Source: a candidate division CSSED10-310 bacterium
Lineage (GTDB): Bacteria; CSSED10-310
NCBI GenBank assembly: GCA_016931515.1
Contig: JAFGEQ010000012.1
Coordinates: forward strand, 1 to 64,000
DNA length: 64,000 nt
Reading direction: 5' to 3'
Shown one piece after another: positions 45,656 through 54,847 of this stretch. Each line of letters begins with the position of its first letter. The first letter of the stretch is position 1. The notes below the pieces were generated by a model. It saw nothing but the letters and a program-made list of their open reading frames with translations, made no database searches and was not told the DNA's origin. The position numbers and the translations under genes are program-made.

Positions 45656-47122
45656 ATGGGTATTCTTTCCAATCTTGAGCCCAGGCACGTGTGGGAGCAT
45701 TTTGAAAACTTTTGCAATATTCCTCATCCATCGCATCATGAGGAGAAAATTGCGGAATACATTATCGCCCAGGCCGCTCGTCATGGCTACACAACCCGGA
45801 AGGACAAAGTCGGCAATGTAGTTGTGGATGTTCCGGCAACCAAAGGGTATGAGAAGAGCCCGATCATTGTTTTACAGGGCCATATGGATATGGTACCGGT
45901 TGCAGCGCCGGGTATTGTGCACGATTTTTTGAAAGATCCGATCAAGGTTCGAATTGATGGGGATTTTGTCAAAGCGACAGGGACAACCCTGGGTGCGGAT
46001 AACGGGATCGGTGGAGCGTTGATGCTCGGTATCATGGATGACCCCAATTCGGAACATGGTCCAATTGAATTGTTCTTCACCGTGAATGAAGAATCCGGTA
46101 TGGACGGTGCACATGGCACTGAAGCCCAGTTTATAAAAGGACGAATACTGATCAATCTTGATACGGAAGAATGGGGTGAGTATTACATATCGTGTGCGGG
46201 TGGAGGAGACTCCAATATAGTAATGGACATCTCAACAACAGAGCATGTCTGCGCATGTAAAAGCGGAACAATCAAAATTAAGGTCAGTGGTTTAAGAGGG
46301 GGTCATTCCGGCATCGATATCAACCTCGGTCTTGCCAGCGGCAATAAAGTACTTGCCAGACTTCTTGACTCAGCCTGGGATACATCGGAGTTCCACCTGA
46401 AACATATCAAGGGGGGAAACAAACGTAACTCCATTTCCGATGGAGCCGAAGCACTGGTCTGCCTTGAACACGGTAATGCTGCAGGTTTCCGGAAAGCGGT
46501 TAAAGACGCCGCGGATATTCTTCACAGTGAGTTTGCCAAGACAGAGCCGAACTTCAGTGTTGAAATACTGGATGTTGAGGATTCTACACCCTGCGTCAGC
46601 ATTGAGAATACACGCAAGATACTTGACCTTCTGATCGCATTGCCTCACGGTGTCATAACAATGAGTCCAGAGGTTCCGGGACTGGTCGAAACATCCACAA
46701 ATCTTGGAATCATGCAGTCTGATGCGACGACGTTCAAAACAACCATGCTGACACGCTCGGCCGTCACATCACATCTGTTGTCCGTTAAAAAGCAGATTCG
46801 GACAATCGCCACGCTTTGCGGAGCCAGTGTAGAAGAACCAAGAGGATATCCTGGCTGGAAACCCGACATGGATTCGCCGCTGCTGAAAATAGCCATGGAT
46901 GTCTTCCAGGAAAAATACGGGAAGAAACCCGCAGTAAAAGCGATTCACGCAGGTCTTGAGTGTGGCCTTTTCAGTGAGAAGTTGCCGGGAGTGGACATGC
47001 TGTCAATCGGTCCGGAGATGCATTTTGTTCACAGCCCCAACGAGGAATTGAATATTCCGTCGGTACCCAAAACCTATAATCTGCTCTGTTCCATCATCAA
47101 GGCTGTAGCCGAGAGGTATTAA
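45656..47122 (+). CDS. pepD: M20 family aminoacyl-histidine dipeptidase (PepD-like)
   Basis: 488 residues. Metal-site motifs: VLQGHMDMV, TLGADNGIGGA, FTVNEESGMDGA with the catalytic Glu, and HAGLECGLF near the end. A lid domain with RGGHSGIDI separates the halves. It cleaves Xaa-His or broader dipeptides in the cytoplasm. The ATG at 45656 follows AAGGAGG; the open frame runs far upstream inside the GH13 gene in another phase and is not coding there. Confidence 0.93.
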   Translation: MGILSNLEPRHVWEHFENFCNIPHPSHHEEKIAEYIIAQAARHGYTTRKDKVGNVVVDVPATKGYEKSPIIVLQGHMDMVPVAAPGIVHDFLKDPIKVRIDGDFVKATGTTLGADNGIGGALMLGIMDDPNSEHGPIELFFTVNEESGMDGAHGTEAQFIKGRILINLDTEEWGEYYISCAGGGDSNIVMDISTTEHVCACKSGTIKIKVSGLRGGHSGIDINLGLASGNKVLARLLDSAWDTSEFHLKHIKGGNKRNSISDGAEALVCLEHGNAAGFRKAVKDAADILHSEFAKTEPNFSVEILDVEDSTPCVSIENTRKILDLLIALPHGVITMSPEVPGLVETSTNLGIMQSDATTFKTTMLTRSAVTSHLLSVKKQIRTIATLCGASVEEPRGYPGWKPDMDSPLLKIAMDVFQEKYGKKPAVKAIHAGLECGLFSEKLPGVDMLSIGPEMHFVHSPNEELNIPSVPKTYNLLCSIIKAVAERY

Positions 47123-47126
47123 TCGA

Positions 47127-48287
47127 GTGCATAATGTCGCAAACGGACAACGATCCTCCGTTGCTGTTGTCCGCTGTGACTCCTATCAGCCGGATGAGGT
47201 ATTCCAATCCATAGCCCGGGGGTTCGAACTCCTGGGCGGCCCATCCGCCTGCCTGCCACTCGGACAGTCCGTTCTGATCAAACCGAATTTGCTTCAGGCA
47301 GCCTCCCCGGAGGCTGCCGTATGTGTTCATCCGGAAGTTTTCCGTGCCGTGGCTCTTTTTCTTGCCGGGAACGGAAATCGACTGACATACGGTGATTCAC
47401 CCGCTGTCGCCTCTTCTGAACAGGCGGCTCGAGCCAGCGGAATCGATGAAGAAGCCCGGAAAATGGGGATTCCTATGGCTGATTTCAAGACGGGGATTCT
47501 TCTGAAAAGCAAAGAAAGATGTCTGGTAAAAAAGTATGAAATTGCCAAAGGTGTTTTAGATGCTGACGCTGTTGTATCTATCAGCAAATTGAAAACTCAT
47601 TCTTTCACCGGCATGACCGGTGCAGTTAAAAACCATTTGGGATGTGTACCTGGCTTGAAGAAAGCAGAATTTCATGCTCGTTTTCCGGACCCAAGTGATT
47701 TTAGTCGGATCCTTGTCGAAATCGCATTAAATATTCAACCCGTGATGCATGTGATGGATGGCATAATTGCGATGGAGGGGAAAGGTCCAAGTGCCGGTAA
47801 CCCGCGCAAGGCAAATGTTCTGCTGTTCTCCAAAGACCCTGTGGCACTGGATGCGATCGGTGCGATGATTATCGGCTTCAGCAATGAGTCCCTTCATGTT
47901 TTAAAGCATGGTAAGGAACTCGGTCTGGGCAATCCTGATAATCCGATAATCCTTGGCCACGATTTGGCTGAGTTGATAATCGACGATTTCAAACATCCTG
48001 ACACGAGGCACTTTCGTGATAGTTCTCCAGCCGTCAAATTGTTTCGAAAGTTTCTGATCAGCCGACCAGTGATTGACACGTCAAGATGTACTCGGTGCGG
48101 TCAATGTTGCAGGATCTGTCCTGCCATCCCTAAAGCTTTGCGCATGCGGGACAACAGCTCTGTGCCTTCATTATCCAGCAGTTTGTGCATCCGGTGCTTC
48201 TGTTGTCAGGAAGTGTGTCCTGAGCATGCCATTGATACCCGGACACCATTACCAGGCAGAATTCTCCATAATTTGTCGAGAAATTGA
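47127..48287 (+). CDS. DUF362 protein with C-terminal 2x[4Fe-4S] ferredoxin
   Basis: 386 residues. The DUF362 part has VLIKPNLLQ, SISKLKTHSFTGMTGAVKNHLG and KDPVALDAIGA. Near the C-terminus are CTRCGQCCRICP and CIRCFCCQEVCP, two ferredoxin clusters. Such proteins are thought to act in electron transfer or metal-centre handling, with no settled reaction. The start is a GTG at 47127, 4 bases after pepD, with AGAGGT upstream. It closes the six-gene operon. Confidence 0.9.
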   Translation: MHNVANGQRSSVAVVRCDSYQPDEVFQSIARGFELLGGPSACLPLGQSVLIKPNLLQAASPEAAVCVHPEVFRAVALFLAGNGNRLTYGDSPAVASSEQAARASGIDEEARKMGIPMADFKTGILLKSKERCLVKKYEIAKGVLDADAVVSISKLKTHSFTGMTGAVKNHLGCVPGLKKAEFHARFPDPSDFSRILVEIALNIQPVMHVMDGIIAMEGKGPSAGNPRKANVLLFSKDPVALDAIGAMIIGFSNESLHVLKHGKELGLGNPDNPIILGHDLAELIIDDFKHPDTRHFRDSSPAVKLFRKFLISRPVIDTSRCTRCGQCCRICPAIPKALRMRDNSSVPSLSSSLCIRCFCCQEVCPEHAIDTRTPLPGRILHNLSRN

Positions 48288-48312
48288 TGCGGTCTTCGCG
48301 CTGCAAGCTCCT

Positions 48313-49182
48313 TCAGAGGCGTTTCATCTTGATCAGTTCGAGAATCCGTTTATAGACTTTACGAAAAGGAACGGCTGTCTGGTTCGACACCTTTTTGGCG
48401 AGATCCCGGTGAGTTTTTTCAGTCATAGCCAATTTTTGAATGATTGAATCCATTTCACTGGTCTCGAGAAGCTGTGACTTCATATTTTCCGAGGCAATAA
48501 CAATCGTTATTTCACCTTTCAGGGAACAACTTCCATTTTCATCCAGGAGGTCGGACGCTATATCAGCGGCACGTCCACGGATGGTTTCTTCATGCAGCTT
48601 TGTGATCTCACGACAGATACAGATGATCCGGTCGGGAATATGCCGGGCGATCTCCTGAAGAAAGATATTCATTCGATGAGGAGCTTCATAAATCACAACG
48701 GCCCTGGATTCGGCAGCGATCATTGCCCAACGCCTGGTTCGTTCGCTTTTCTGGCGGGGGAGATAACCTTCGAAGCAAAAACGTTCTGATGGGATACCAG
48801 CGAGAGCGAGAGCGCTTGTGACAGCGGATGGTCCGGGAACGACCGTGACTGGAAATCCCGCCTCCCTGCATTTGGCTATCAGCGTATAACCCGGATCAGA
48901 AATGCAGGGCATTCCACCATCGGTCACCAGCGCGACCGCATCACCCTGTTCGATATGTTCCAGGAGTTGGGGTATGGCTTTCGCAGCATTGTGATCATGG
49001 TAAGCGATCATTGGTTTGGCCACACCCAGATGCGTCAATAATTTCCGGGTTCTCCGAGTATCCTCAGCGGCTATAATGTCAGCCGATTTCAGCGTTTTCA
49101 CTGACCGATATGTAATATCTTCAAGATTCCCTATCGGGGTTCCAACGATATACAAAATGCCGCCAGTGACTTCAAACTCCAT
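48313..49182 (-). CDS. rsmI: 16S rRNA (cytidine-1402-2'-O)-methyltransferase
   Basis: About 289 residues of the SAM-dependent tetrapyrrole-methylase fold: LYIVGTPIGNLEDIT at the start, AEDTRRTRKLL, VTDGGMPCISDPG, PGPSAVTSALALAG and FEGYLPR. Methylates the ribose of C1402 in the ribosomal P site. I chose the ATG at 49182 because AGGAG lies 9 bases before it; a GTG two codons upstream is too close to that site. The C-terminal helix-turn-helix-like tail is present. Confidence 0.95.
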   Translation of the reverse strand: MEFEVTGGILYIVGTPIGNLEDITYRSVKTLKSADIIAAEDTRRTRKLLTHLGVAKPMIAYHDHNAAKAIPQLLEHIEQGDAVALVTDGGMPCISDPGYTLIAKCREAGFPVTVVPGPSAVTSALALAGIPSERFCFEGYLPRQKSERTRRWAMIAAESRAVVIYEAPHRMNIFLQEIARHIPDRIICICREITKLHEETIRGRAADIASDLLDENGSCSLKGEITIVIASENMKSQLLETSEMDSIIQKLAMTEKTHRDLAKKVSNQTAVPFRKVYKRILELIKMKRL

Positions 49183-49340
49183 TATCACAATCTCCTGCGT
49201 CTATATTATGCATATCTCGTTGAACTTCAAGATATTCACTATCAGCCGTCGGGGCTATACTGCAGGTTGACTTTCGATCGGACCGGCAATAGCATTGATA
49301 GTCTATCGCGGTCCGGGCTCATTCCATCGGGGGCAACCAA

Positions 49341-50363
49341 ATGGTCGAAGATGAAAAAAAGTTGAATTTATTCGACGGCGAAAACTCCGAAGACGCTGAA
49401 CAGGAAAACGACAACGACAGCGAGACGATAACGCGTACCGGTGAGATACAATTCGGATCTGACACAGTCAGAATGTATTTTCAGGATCTTGGAGATTTTT
49501 CACCCCTGACCCGAGAGCAGGAGGTCGTATTTGCCACCGAGATTGCGGAAGCAGCCATTCGACTGAATGGGCTGCTTGCACAGACGCGAGCTGAACCTGA
49601 TGAATTCCTTGAAAACGAGATTACTGAAGCCCAGATTCTGTTCAACGATCGAATTAACCGGCTGGTTCGTGCCAACCTAAGATTAGTTATTGCCATTGCC
49701 AAACGATATGTTAACAGAGGGTTACCTTTCTCCGACCTGATGCAGGAGGGGAATATCGGCCTGATGAAAGCCGCTGAACGATTCGACCCCGCACGGGGTT
49801 ATCGCTTTTCGACATATGCAACATGGTGGATCCGTCAGGCAATTACGCGGGCAATCAGCGAATACTCCCGGACAATCCGGATACCTGTGCATTTGAACGA
49901 CACACTTAGTAAAATGGCGAAATTCACAAATTCTTTCATTCAGGATAATCAGCGGTTTCCGACGTTCCAGGAAATCGCTTCTTCCCTGGGTATGAAAGAG
50001 GATCGGGTCGCCCGTCTGCTGGCACTTGTTCAGACACCGTTCCCCCTGGAATCCAATTTGAAGGAGCATGATGACTTCAAGCTTGCCGATGTGATTCCTG
50101 ATGAAAGCGCAGAGGCCCCTCTCGATGAAGCGGAACGGCAGGAACTCCGGGAGTTGGTGAATGCTGCACTCACACCTCTAACGGAACGAGAGCAGCGCGT
50201 TCTGCGTCTCCGTTTCGGCATCGACGACGGCATCGATCATACTCTCGAAGGTATTGGGAAAAAACTGGGGCTGACACGAGAGCGGATTCGTCAGATCGAA
50301 TCCATTGCTTTGAAGAAACTGCGCCGAAAGGATAACCTGCCGTTTCAGGATTACGGATACTGA
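49341..50363 (+). CDS. Primary-type RNA polymerase sigma factor (RpoD/SigA-like, short)
   Basis: 340 residues. An acidic 35-residue N-terminus replaces region 1.1; region 1.2 is DTVRMYFQDLGDFSPLTREQE, region 2 is RLVRANLRLVIAIAKRYVNRG ... YRFSTYATWWIRQAI, region 3 is HLNDTLSKM, and region 4 is LTEREQRVLRLRFGID with TRERIRQIE. All core and promoter contacts are present, so it may be the housekeeping or a group 2 factor. The small non-conserved insert between 1.2 and 2.1 is about 40 residues. Confidence 0.93.
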   Translation: MVEDEKKLNLFDGENSEDAEQENDNDSETITRTGEIQFGSDTVRMYFQDLGDFSPLTREQEVVFATEIAEAAIRLNGLLAQTRAEPDEFLENEITEAQILFNDRINRLVRANLRLVIAIAKRYVNRGLPFSDLMQEGNIGLMKAAERFDPARGYRFSTYATWWIRQAITRAISEYSRTIRIPVHLNDTLSKMAKFTNSFIQDNQRFPTFQEIASSLGMKEDRVARLLALVQTPFPLESNLKEHDDFKLADVIPDESAEAPLDEAERQELRELVNAALTPLTEREQRVLRLRFGIDDGIDHTLEGIGKKLGLTRERIRQIESIALKKLRRKDNLPFQDYGY

Positions 50364-50380
50364 CTCCGGACTTATCATAC

Positions 50381-53086
50381 ATGCCGAAAAAACTACTATA
50401 TGTGATAGACGGTCATAATGTTCTTTATCGAGCTCATTTTGCATTCCAGCAAAATCCCCTGATCAACACACGTAAAAGGGATGTATCCGTTGCATTCGGT
50501 TTTGCGAGAATGCTCCTGACACTTCTCCGTGACCGAAATCCGGAGTATATGGCGATTGCTTTTGATCGGAAAGCCCCAACATTCCGTCATGAATTATACC
50601 GTCAATATAAACTGAACCGGCCGCCCATGCCGGCACCCATTGCGGACAATCTGATGGATATCCAATCCATCGTTCGCGCTCTCGGAATAAGGATCTTGGA
50701 AAAGGACGGATATGAGGCAGACGATTTGTTGGGATCCCTGGTCGAATTATTTGCAAAAGAAGACATTCACGTCTACCTGATATCCAAAGACAAGGACATG
50801 CTCCAATTGGTTGGAGATAATGTATCGGTTCTTTCGACGCGTCAGGGACTATCAGATCTCACGGAATTCAGACGAGCGGAAGTAATTGAAAAATATGGTA
50901 TTTCTCCAGATAAAATGCTCGATTATTTCTCGATTGTCGGTGACGCTGTTGACAATGTTCCCGGTATATCAGGGGTCGGTCCGAAAACAGCAGTCAAACT
51001 CCTGACCGAATTCGACTCGCTCGAAGGAATTTATCAACATGCGGATTCAATCAAGGGCAAGATCGGTGAAAAAATCAGAAATGACCGGGAATTCGCATTC
51101 CTCGCTCGACAATTGATTGCTCTCAGGCTTGACGCGGACCTGTCGCCCGACATAGAGGATTATAAAATCCAGCCGATGCACAAGCCGGACTTGAAAAGAC
51201 TTTTTGAGGAGCTTGAGTTTAAATCTTTGATCAAGATGCTGGGCTTGGATGAGGCTTTGGAAGCAGGAGTTAAGAAAGCGTATCATACGATCAGTACAAG
51301 AGAGGATTTGCTGGAGCTTGCACGCAGAGCCCGGCTGGCCAGAGAGATTGCCGTTGATACCGAAACGAGCGGATTGGACGTTTTGACCTGCCGTCTGGTC
51401 GGTATTTCGATTTCCTTTCTTCCGGGTGAAGCATTTTATGTGCCGATCGGTCATCAAACCATTGAACCCCAGGTTTCACTCGATGATGTACGATCAATCC
51501 TGGGACCGGTTCTCGGTGATCCGCATATTCTGAAGATTGGCCAGAACACGAAATTTGATCGTCATATTCTTGAGCAGCATGGGTTTAAAGTGATGACCCC
51601 CTGGTTTGACACCATGCTGGCTGACTACCTCATCGATTCCGGACGCCGACATCATAATCTGGATTTGCTTGCAGATGTATATCTGTCCGAGAGTAAAACG
51701 CCCACAGAGAAAATACTCGGAAAAGGCTCAAAAGCTATAACGATGGATCTGGCGTCCATCGAAAGCGTATCGGAGTATGCCTGTGAAGATGCGGATGTCA
51801 CATTCCGCCTTTACCCGATCCTCCGTGAGAAGCTGGTACAAGAACAGATGACCGACTTGTATCACACAATCGAAATGCCATTGGTTGATGTTCTCATGGA
51901 TATCGAAAGGACCGGTATTGCTTTGGATAGCGAGTTGCTGTCAGATCTGGCCGTTGATCTTAAAACGCAACTCGCCACTCTTGAAGATGACATATGGTGT
52001 ATAGCCGGTGAACGATTCAATATTAACTCACCCGGCCAGCTGGCAACCATTCTATTCGAAAAACTGGGTTATCCCAGCCGAGGACTGAAAAAAACAAAAA
52101 GCGGAATATCGACAGCCGAATCCGAATTGAAGAAACTGGTTGTTCATGGGGGTCTGTTCCGTGAGTTACCGGAAAAAATCCTTGAATACCGGTCATTGAC
52201 AAAATTAATTGGCACATATCTTGAGCCGTTGCCGGCCCTGATCAACCCGGATACGGGCCGATTGCATACGACGTTTAACCAGGCCACTGCTGAAACAGGC
52301 CGGCTCAGTTCCTCCAATCCCAATCTGCAGAACATTCCGATCCGGAATCCACTGGGCCGGGATATCCGCCGGGCTTTTATCCCCTCACCCGGGAACGTGA
52401 TGATTTCTGCGGATTATTCCCAGATGGAACTCCGTATTCTTGCCCATGTTGCTGAAGACAACGCTTTAATCGAATCGTTTCTCAATGGGCTGGACATTCA
52501 TACTGCCACAGCTTCCAGAATTTTCCATGTCCCTGTCGAGCAGGTTACACCAGAACAGCGCCGGCGAGCAAAGACCGTAAATTTCGGAATAGATTATGGT
52601 ATGACTCCCTTCGGTCTCTCCGACCGACTTGGAATCAGTGTGGATGAAGCAAGAGACTATATCGACGAATATTTGAAACAGTTCAGCGGCGTCAGACAAT
52701 ATATCGAATCAACTCAACAGCAAGTCAGTCAGAATGGATGGGTGGCAACTCTGATGGGGCGAAAACGTCCGATACCCATGGCTATGGACGCAAATCGAAA
52801 TATACGCGAGATGGGTTTTAGACAGGCAATTAACATGCGGATCCAAGGCACAGCCGCCGACATCATCAAGATGGCGATGATCCGATTGTACCGTGAGTTA
52901 AATACGAGAAACCTGCAATCAAAAATGGTGCTTCAGATTCATGATGAACTGCTTTTTGATGTGGTTCCCGGAGAGCACGATGAACTTCGAATGCTGATAC
53001 GTGAGATTATGGAGCATGCATTCCCTTTGTGCGTGCCGTTGCGCGTCGACCTTAAAACCGGGTACAATTGGTCTGATGCGCACTGA
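50381..53086 (+). CDS. polA: DNA polymerase I
   Basis: 901 residues with all three domains: 5'-nuclease (1-290; VIDGHNVLYRAHFAF, EADDLLGSL, GDAVDNVPGI), 3'-5' exonuclease (about 310-490; AVDTETSGLD, GQNTKFD, YACEDAD, acids intact so proofreading should be active) and polymerase (SADYSQMELRILAH, RRAKTVNFGIDYGM, QIHDELLFDV). It removes RNA primers and fills gaps. It starts 17 bases after the sigma-factor gene and overlaps coaE. Confidence 0.97.
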   Translation: MPKKLLYVIDGHNVLYRAHFAFQQNPLINTRKRDVSVAFGFARMLLTLLRDRNPEYMAIAFDRKAPTFRHELYRQYKLNRPPMPAPIADNLMDIQSIVRALGIRILEKDGYEADDLLGSLVELFAKEDIHVYLISKDKDMLQLVGDNVSVLSTRQGLSDLTEFRRAEVIEKYGISPDKMLDYFSIVGDAVDNVPGISGVGPKTAVKLLTEFDSLEGIYQHADSIKGKIGEKIRNDREFAFLARQLIALRLDADLSPDIEDYKIQPMHKPDLKRLFEELEFKSLIKMLGLDEALEAGVKKAYHTISTREDLLELARRARLAREIAVDTETSGLDVLTCRLVGISISFLPGEAFYVPIGHQTIEPQVSLDDVRSILGPVLGDPHILKIGQNTKFDRHILEQHGFKVMTPWFDTMLADYLIDSGRRHHNLDLLADVYLSESKTPTEKILGKGSKAITMDLASIESVSEYACEDADVTFRLYPILREKLVQEQMTDLYHTIEMPLVDVLMDIERTGIALDSELLSDLAVDLKTQLATLEDDIWCIAGERFNINSPGQLATILFEKLGYPSRGLKKTKSGISTAESELKKLVVHGGLFRELPEKILEYRSLTKLIGTYLEPLPALINPDTGRLHTTFNQATAETGRLSSSNPNLQNIPIRNPLGRDIRRAFIPSPGNVMISADYSQMELRILAHVAEDNALIESFLNGLDIHTATASRIFHVPVEQVTPEQRRRAKTVNFGIDYGMTPFGLSDRLGISVDEARDYIDEYLKQFSGVRQYIESTQQQVSQNGWVATLMGRKRPIPMAMDANRNIREMGFRQAINMRIQGTAADIIKMAMIRLYRELNTRNLQSKMVLQIHDELLFDVVPGEHDELRMLIREIMEHAFPLCVPLRVDLKTGYNWSDAH

Positions 53087-53726
53087 GAATGAAATACATT
53101 TTAAAGGTATTTCCCAGCGACTTCCAGTCGGTCTGACCGGTGGAATAGCAACGGGAAAAACAACTGTAGCGGGAATGTTCCGTTCTCTAGGCGCAACAAT
53201 TATCCATGCCGACATCATCAGTGCAGCCGTACTGAACCCCGGTACCGATGCGATGAAGGAATTGACTCAGCATTTCGGTCCTAAAATCCTTCTTGATAAT
53301 GGAGCATTAAATCGATCGGCCATGTTGGATATCCTGATCCATGAACCAGGCGCTCTTCAACAGCAACTGGATATCCTTCGACCGCACATCCTGCCGGCAA
53401 TCGACAGAATCAGCCATAGAGCAATTGAATCGGAGGAGTGCAGTGTTGTGATTGTCGAAGCACCGTTACTCTTCGAATATGGACTTCCAGAACGATATCA
53501 TCCGATTGTTCTGGTCTCAATTCCAAGAGAGATCCAGATTGAGCGGCTTATGGAAAGATCCGGAAAAGATGAAGCATGGGCAAAGAAAGTTATCGATTTG
53601 CAATGGCCCCTGGAACGCAAGGAGAAACTGGCTGATTATGTCATCGAGAATGATAAAAGAAAATCCCATACTCATGCACAGGTTGTTCAAATCTATAAGA
53701 AACTCATTGAATATTTTACTCGCTGA
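53076..53726 (+). CDS. coaE: Dephospho-CoA kinase
   Basis: 216 residues. P-loop GGIATGKTT, HADIISAAV for the acceptor site, EAPLLFEYG and the lid region around ERLMERSGKDEAWAKK. Phosphorylates the ribose 3'-OH of dephospho-CoA, the last step of CoA synthesis. The ATG at 53076 overlaps the end of polA by 11 bases, a common arrangement. The frame is open further upstream inside polA but is not coding there. It overlaps the convergent transglycosylase gene by 11 bases. Confidence 0.95.
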   Translation: MRTENEIHFKGISQRLPVGLTGGIATGKTTVAGMFRSLGATIIHADIISAAVLNPGTDAMKELTQHFGPKILLDNGALNRSAMLDILIHEPGALQQQLDILRPHILPAIDRISHRAIESEECSVVIVEAPLLFEYGLPERYHPIVLVSIPREIQIERLMERSGKDEAWAKKVIDLQWPLERKEKLADYVIENDKRKSHTHAQVVQIYKKLIEYFTR

Positions 53727-54834
53727 TCTCTCCACCCCATATCCAACCTGACGATCCCTTAGTTTGTTTGAAAATATACCAGTAATGCCCATTATCGAGC
53801 CGATTCGTTCGACCGTTGACTTTAAAGGTCGTCCCTTTCGGCAATTCACGGAAAACCGGATAATCGCCATGAGGACCGATATGCATTTTTCCGATCTCGG
53901 CCGTAACTGTCATCCTTTTGCCGGAGTGATAGTTAATGTAGCCCTTCAGACGATCGAAGTAATCTGCAAGTTTCTGATTAAATGTTGCCGTTGAACTGAT
54001 CGGTATTTTAAGCGAATAGGCACCCTTAGGAAGATTGACGCCCGTAATCCAGGGATTGAGCTGACGAAAACCGCGATAATGCGTTCCTGCACAGTATGCC
54101 AGTATTTTGACGGGCACAAAATTGACCAACCGAATGTCTATTTCACGAGATTCCCGTGACTTAAAAGGAATAATATCGCTCAACTGAAACCCATATTTTT
54201 CCGGTTGCTCAAAAATCAATTTGGCAGCTATTGCATTAAAAACATATCGCTCTGTTTCATCAGGCAATATCATTTCGAAGTAATTCGATGTACCCTGGTT
54301 ATACAGTTCCTCCCTGATTCGTCCCGGTCCGGCATTATATGCCGCAAGGGAGAGGAACCAGGACCCGAACTCCGAATGAAGTTCGTCGAGATAATCCAAA
54401 GCCGCAATGGTAGCCTTTTCAAAATGCAATCGCTCATCCAGGTCATCGGCGATGTTGAGCCCTTTGGCTTTTCCCGTGGGTTCCATAAATTGCCAAAGAC
54501 CCAGTGCATCACTTCGTGAACGCGCACGGGTAATCAGTGAACTCTCAATAACCGGAATATATTTCAGATCGACCGGTTGTTTTCGTTTTTCTATCGTCGT
54601 TTCGATAAACGGGAAAAATCGGTTCTTCCTTTGAAACCAGAGAGTCACCTGAACACGTTGGTTTGACAGAATCAGCAACTGTGTTTCCAGTCTCTCCCGT
54701 ACATCTGCGTCATCCAATGGAACAACCTCGTCACAAAACATGATGCTATCCGGGATGTACTGTGATTGTGCCCTGCTATCCGATACCGTTAGAGCCAGTA
54801 GCGAGATGAAAAATAATGCAATCCGAACAAACAT
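53716..54834 (-). CDS. MltD-like lytic transglycosylase
   Basis: 372 residues. A signal peptide (IALFFISLLALTVSDSRA) leads into the SLT domain: YIPVIESSL with the catalytic Glu, RSDALGLWQFMEPTGK and SLAAYNAGPGRI. The C-terminal 60 residues look like an SH3-type wall-binding domain ending in WIWGGEI. It cleaves peptidoglycan strands to 1,6-anhydro ends in the periplasm. Last gene of the minus-strand operon, 13 bases after the helicase gene. Confidence 0.92.
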   Translation of the reverse strand: MFVRIALFFISLLALTVSDSRAQSQYIPDSIMFCDEVVPLDDADVRERLETQLLILSNQRVQVTLWFQRKNRFFPFIETTIEKRKQPVDLKYIPVIESSLITRARSRSDALGLWQFMEPTGKAKGLNIADDLDERLHFEKATIAALDYLDELHSEFGSWFLSLAAYNAGPGRIREELYNQGTSNYFEMILPDETERYVFNAIAAKLIFEQPEKYGFQLSDIIPFKSRESREIDIRLVNFVPVKILAYCAGTHYRGFRQLNPWITGVNLPKGAYSLKIPISSTATFNQKLADYFDRLKGYINYHSGKRMTVTAEIGKMHIGPHGDYPVFRELPKGTTFKVNGRTNRLDNGHYWYIFKQTKGSSGWIWGGEISE

Positions 54835-54847
54835 AACTCCATCCCTT

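Noticed and set aside
53001-53075. Longer 241-residue version of CoaE
   Set aside because: The extra 25 codons lie inside the polA reading frame and do not resemble CoaE; the family starts just before the P-loop.
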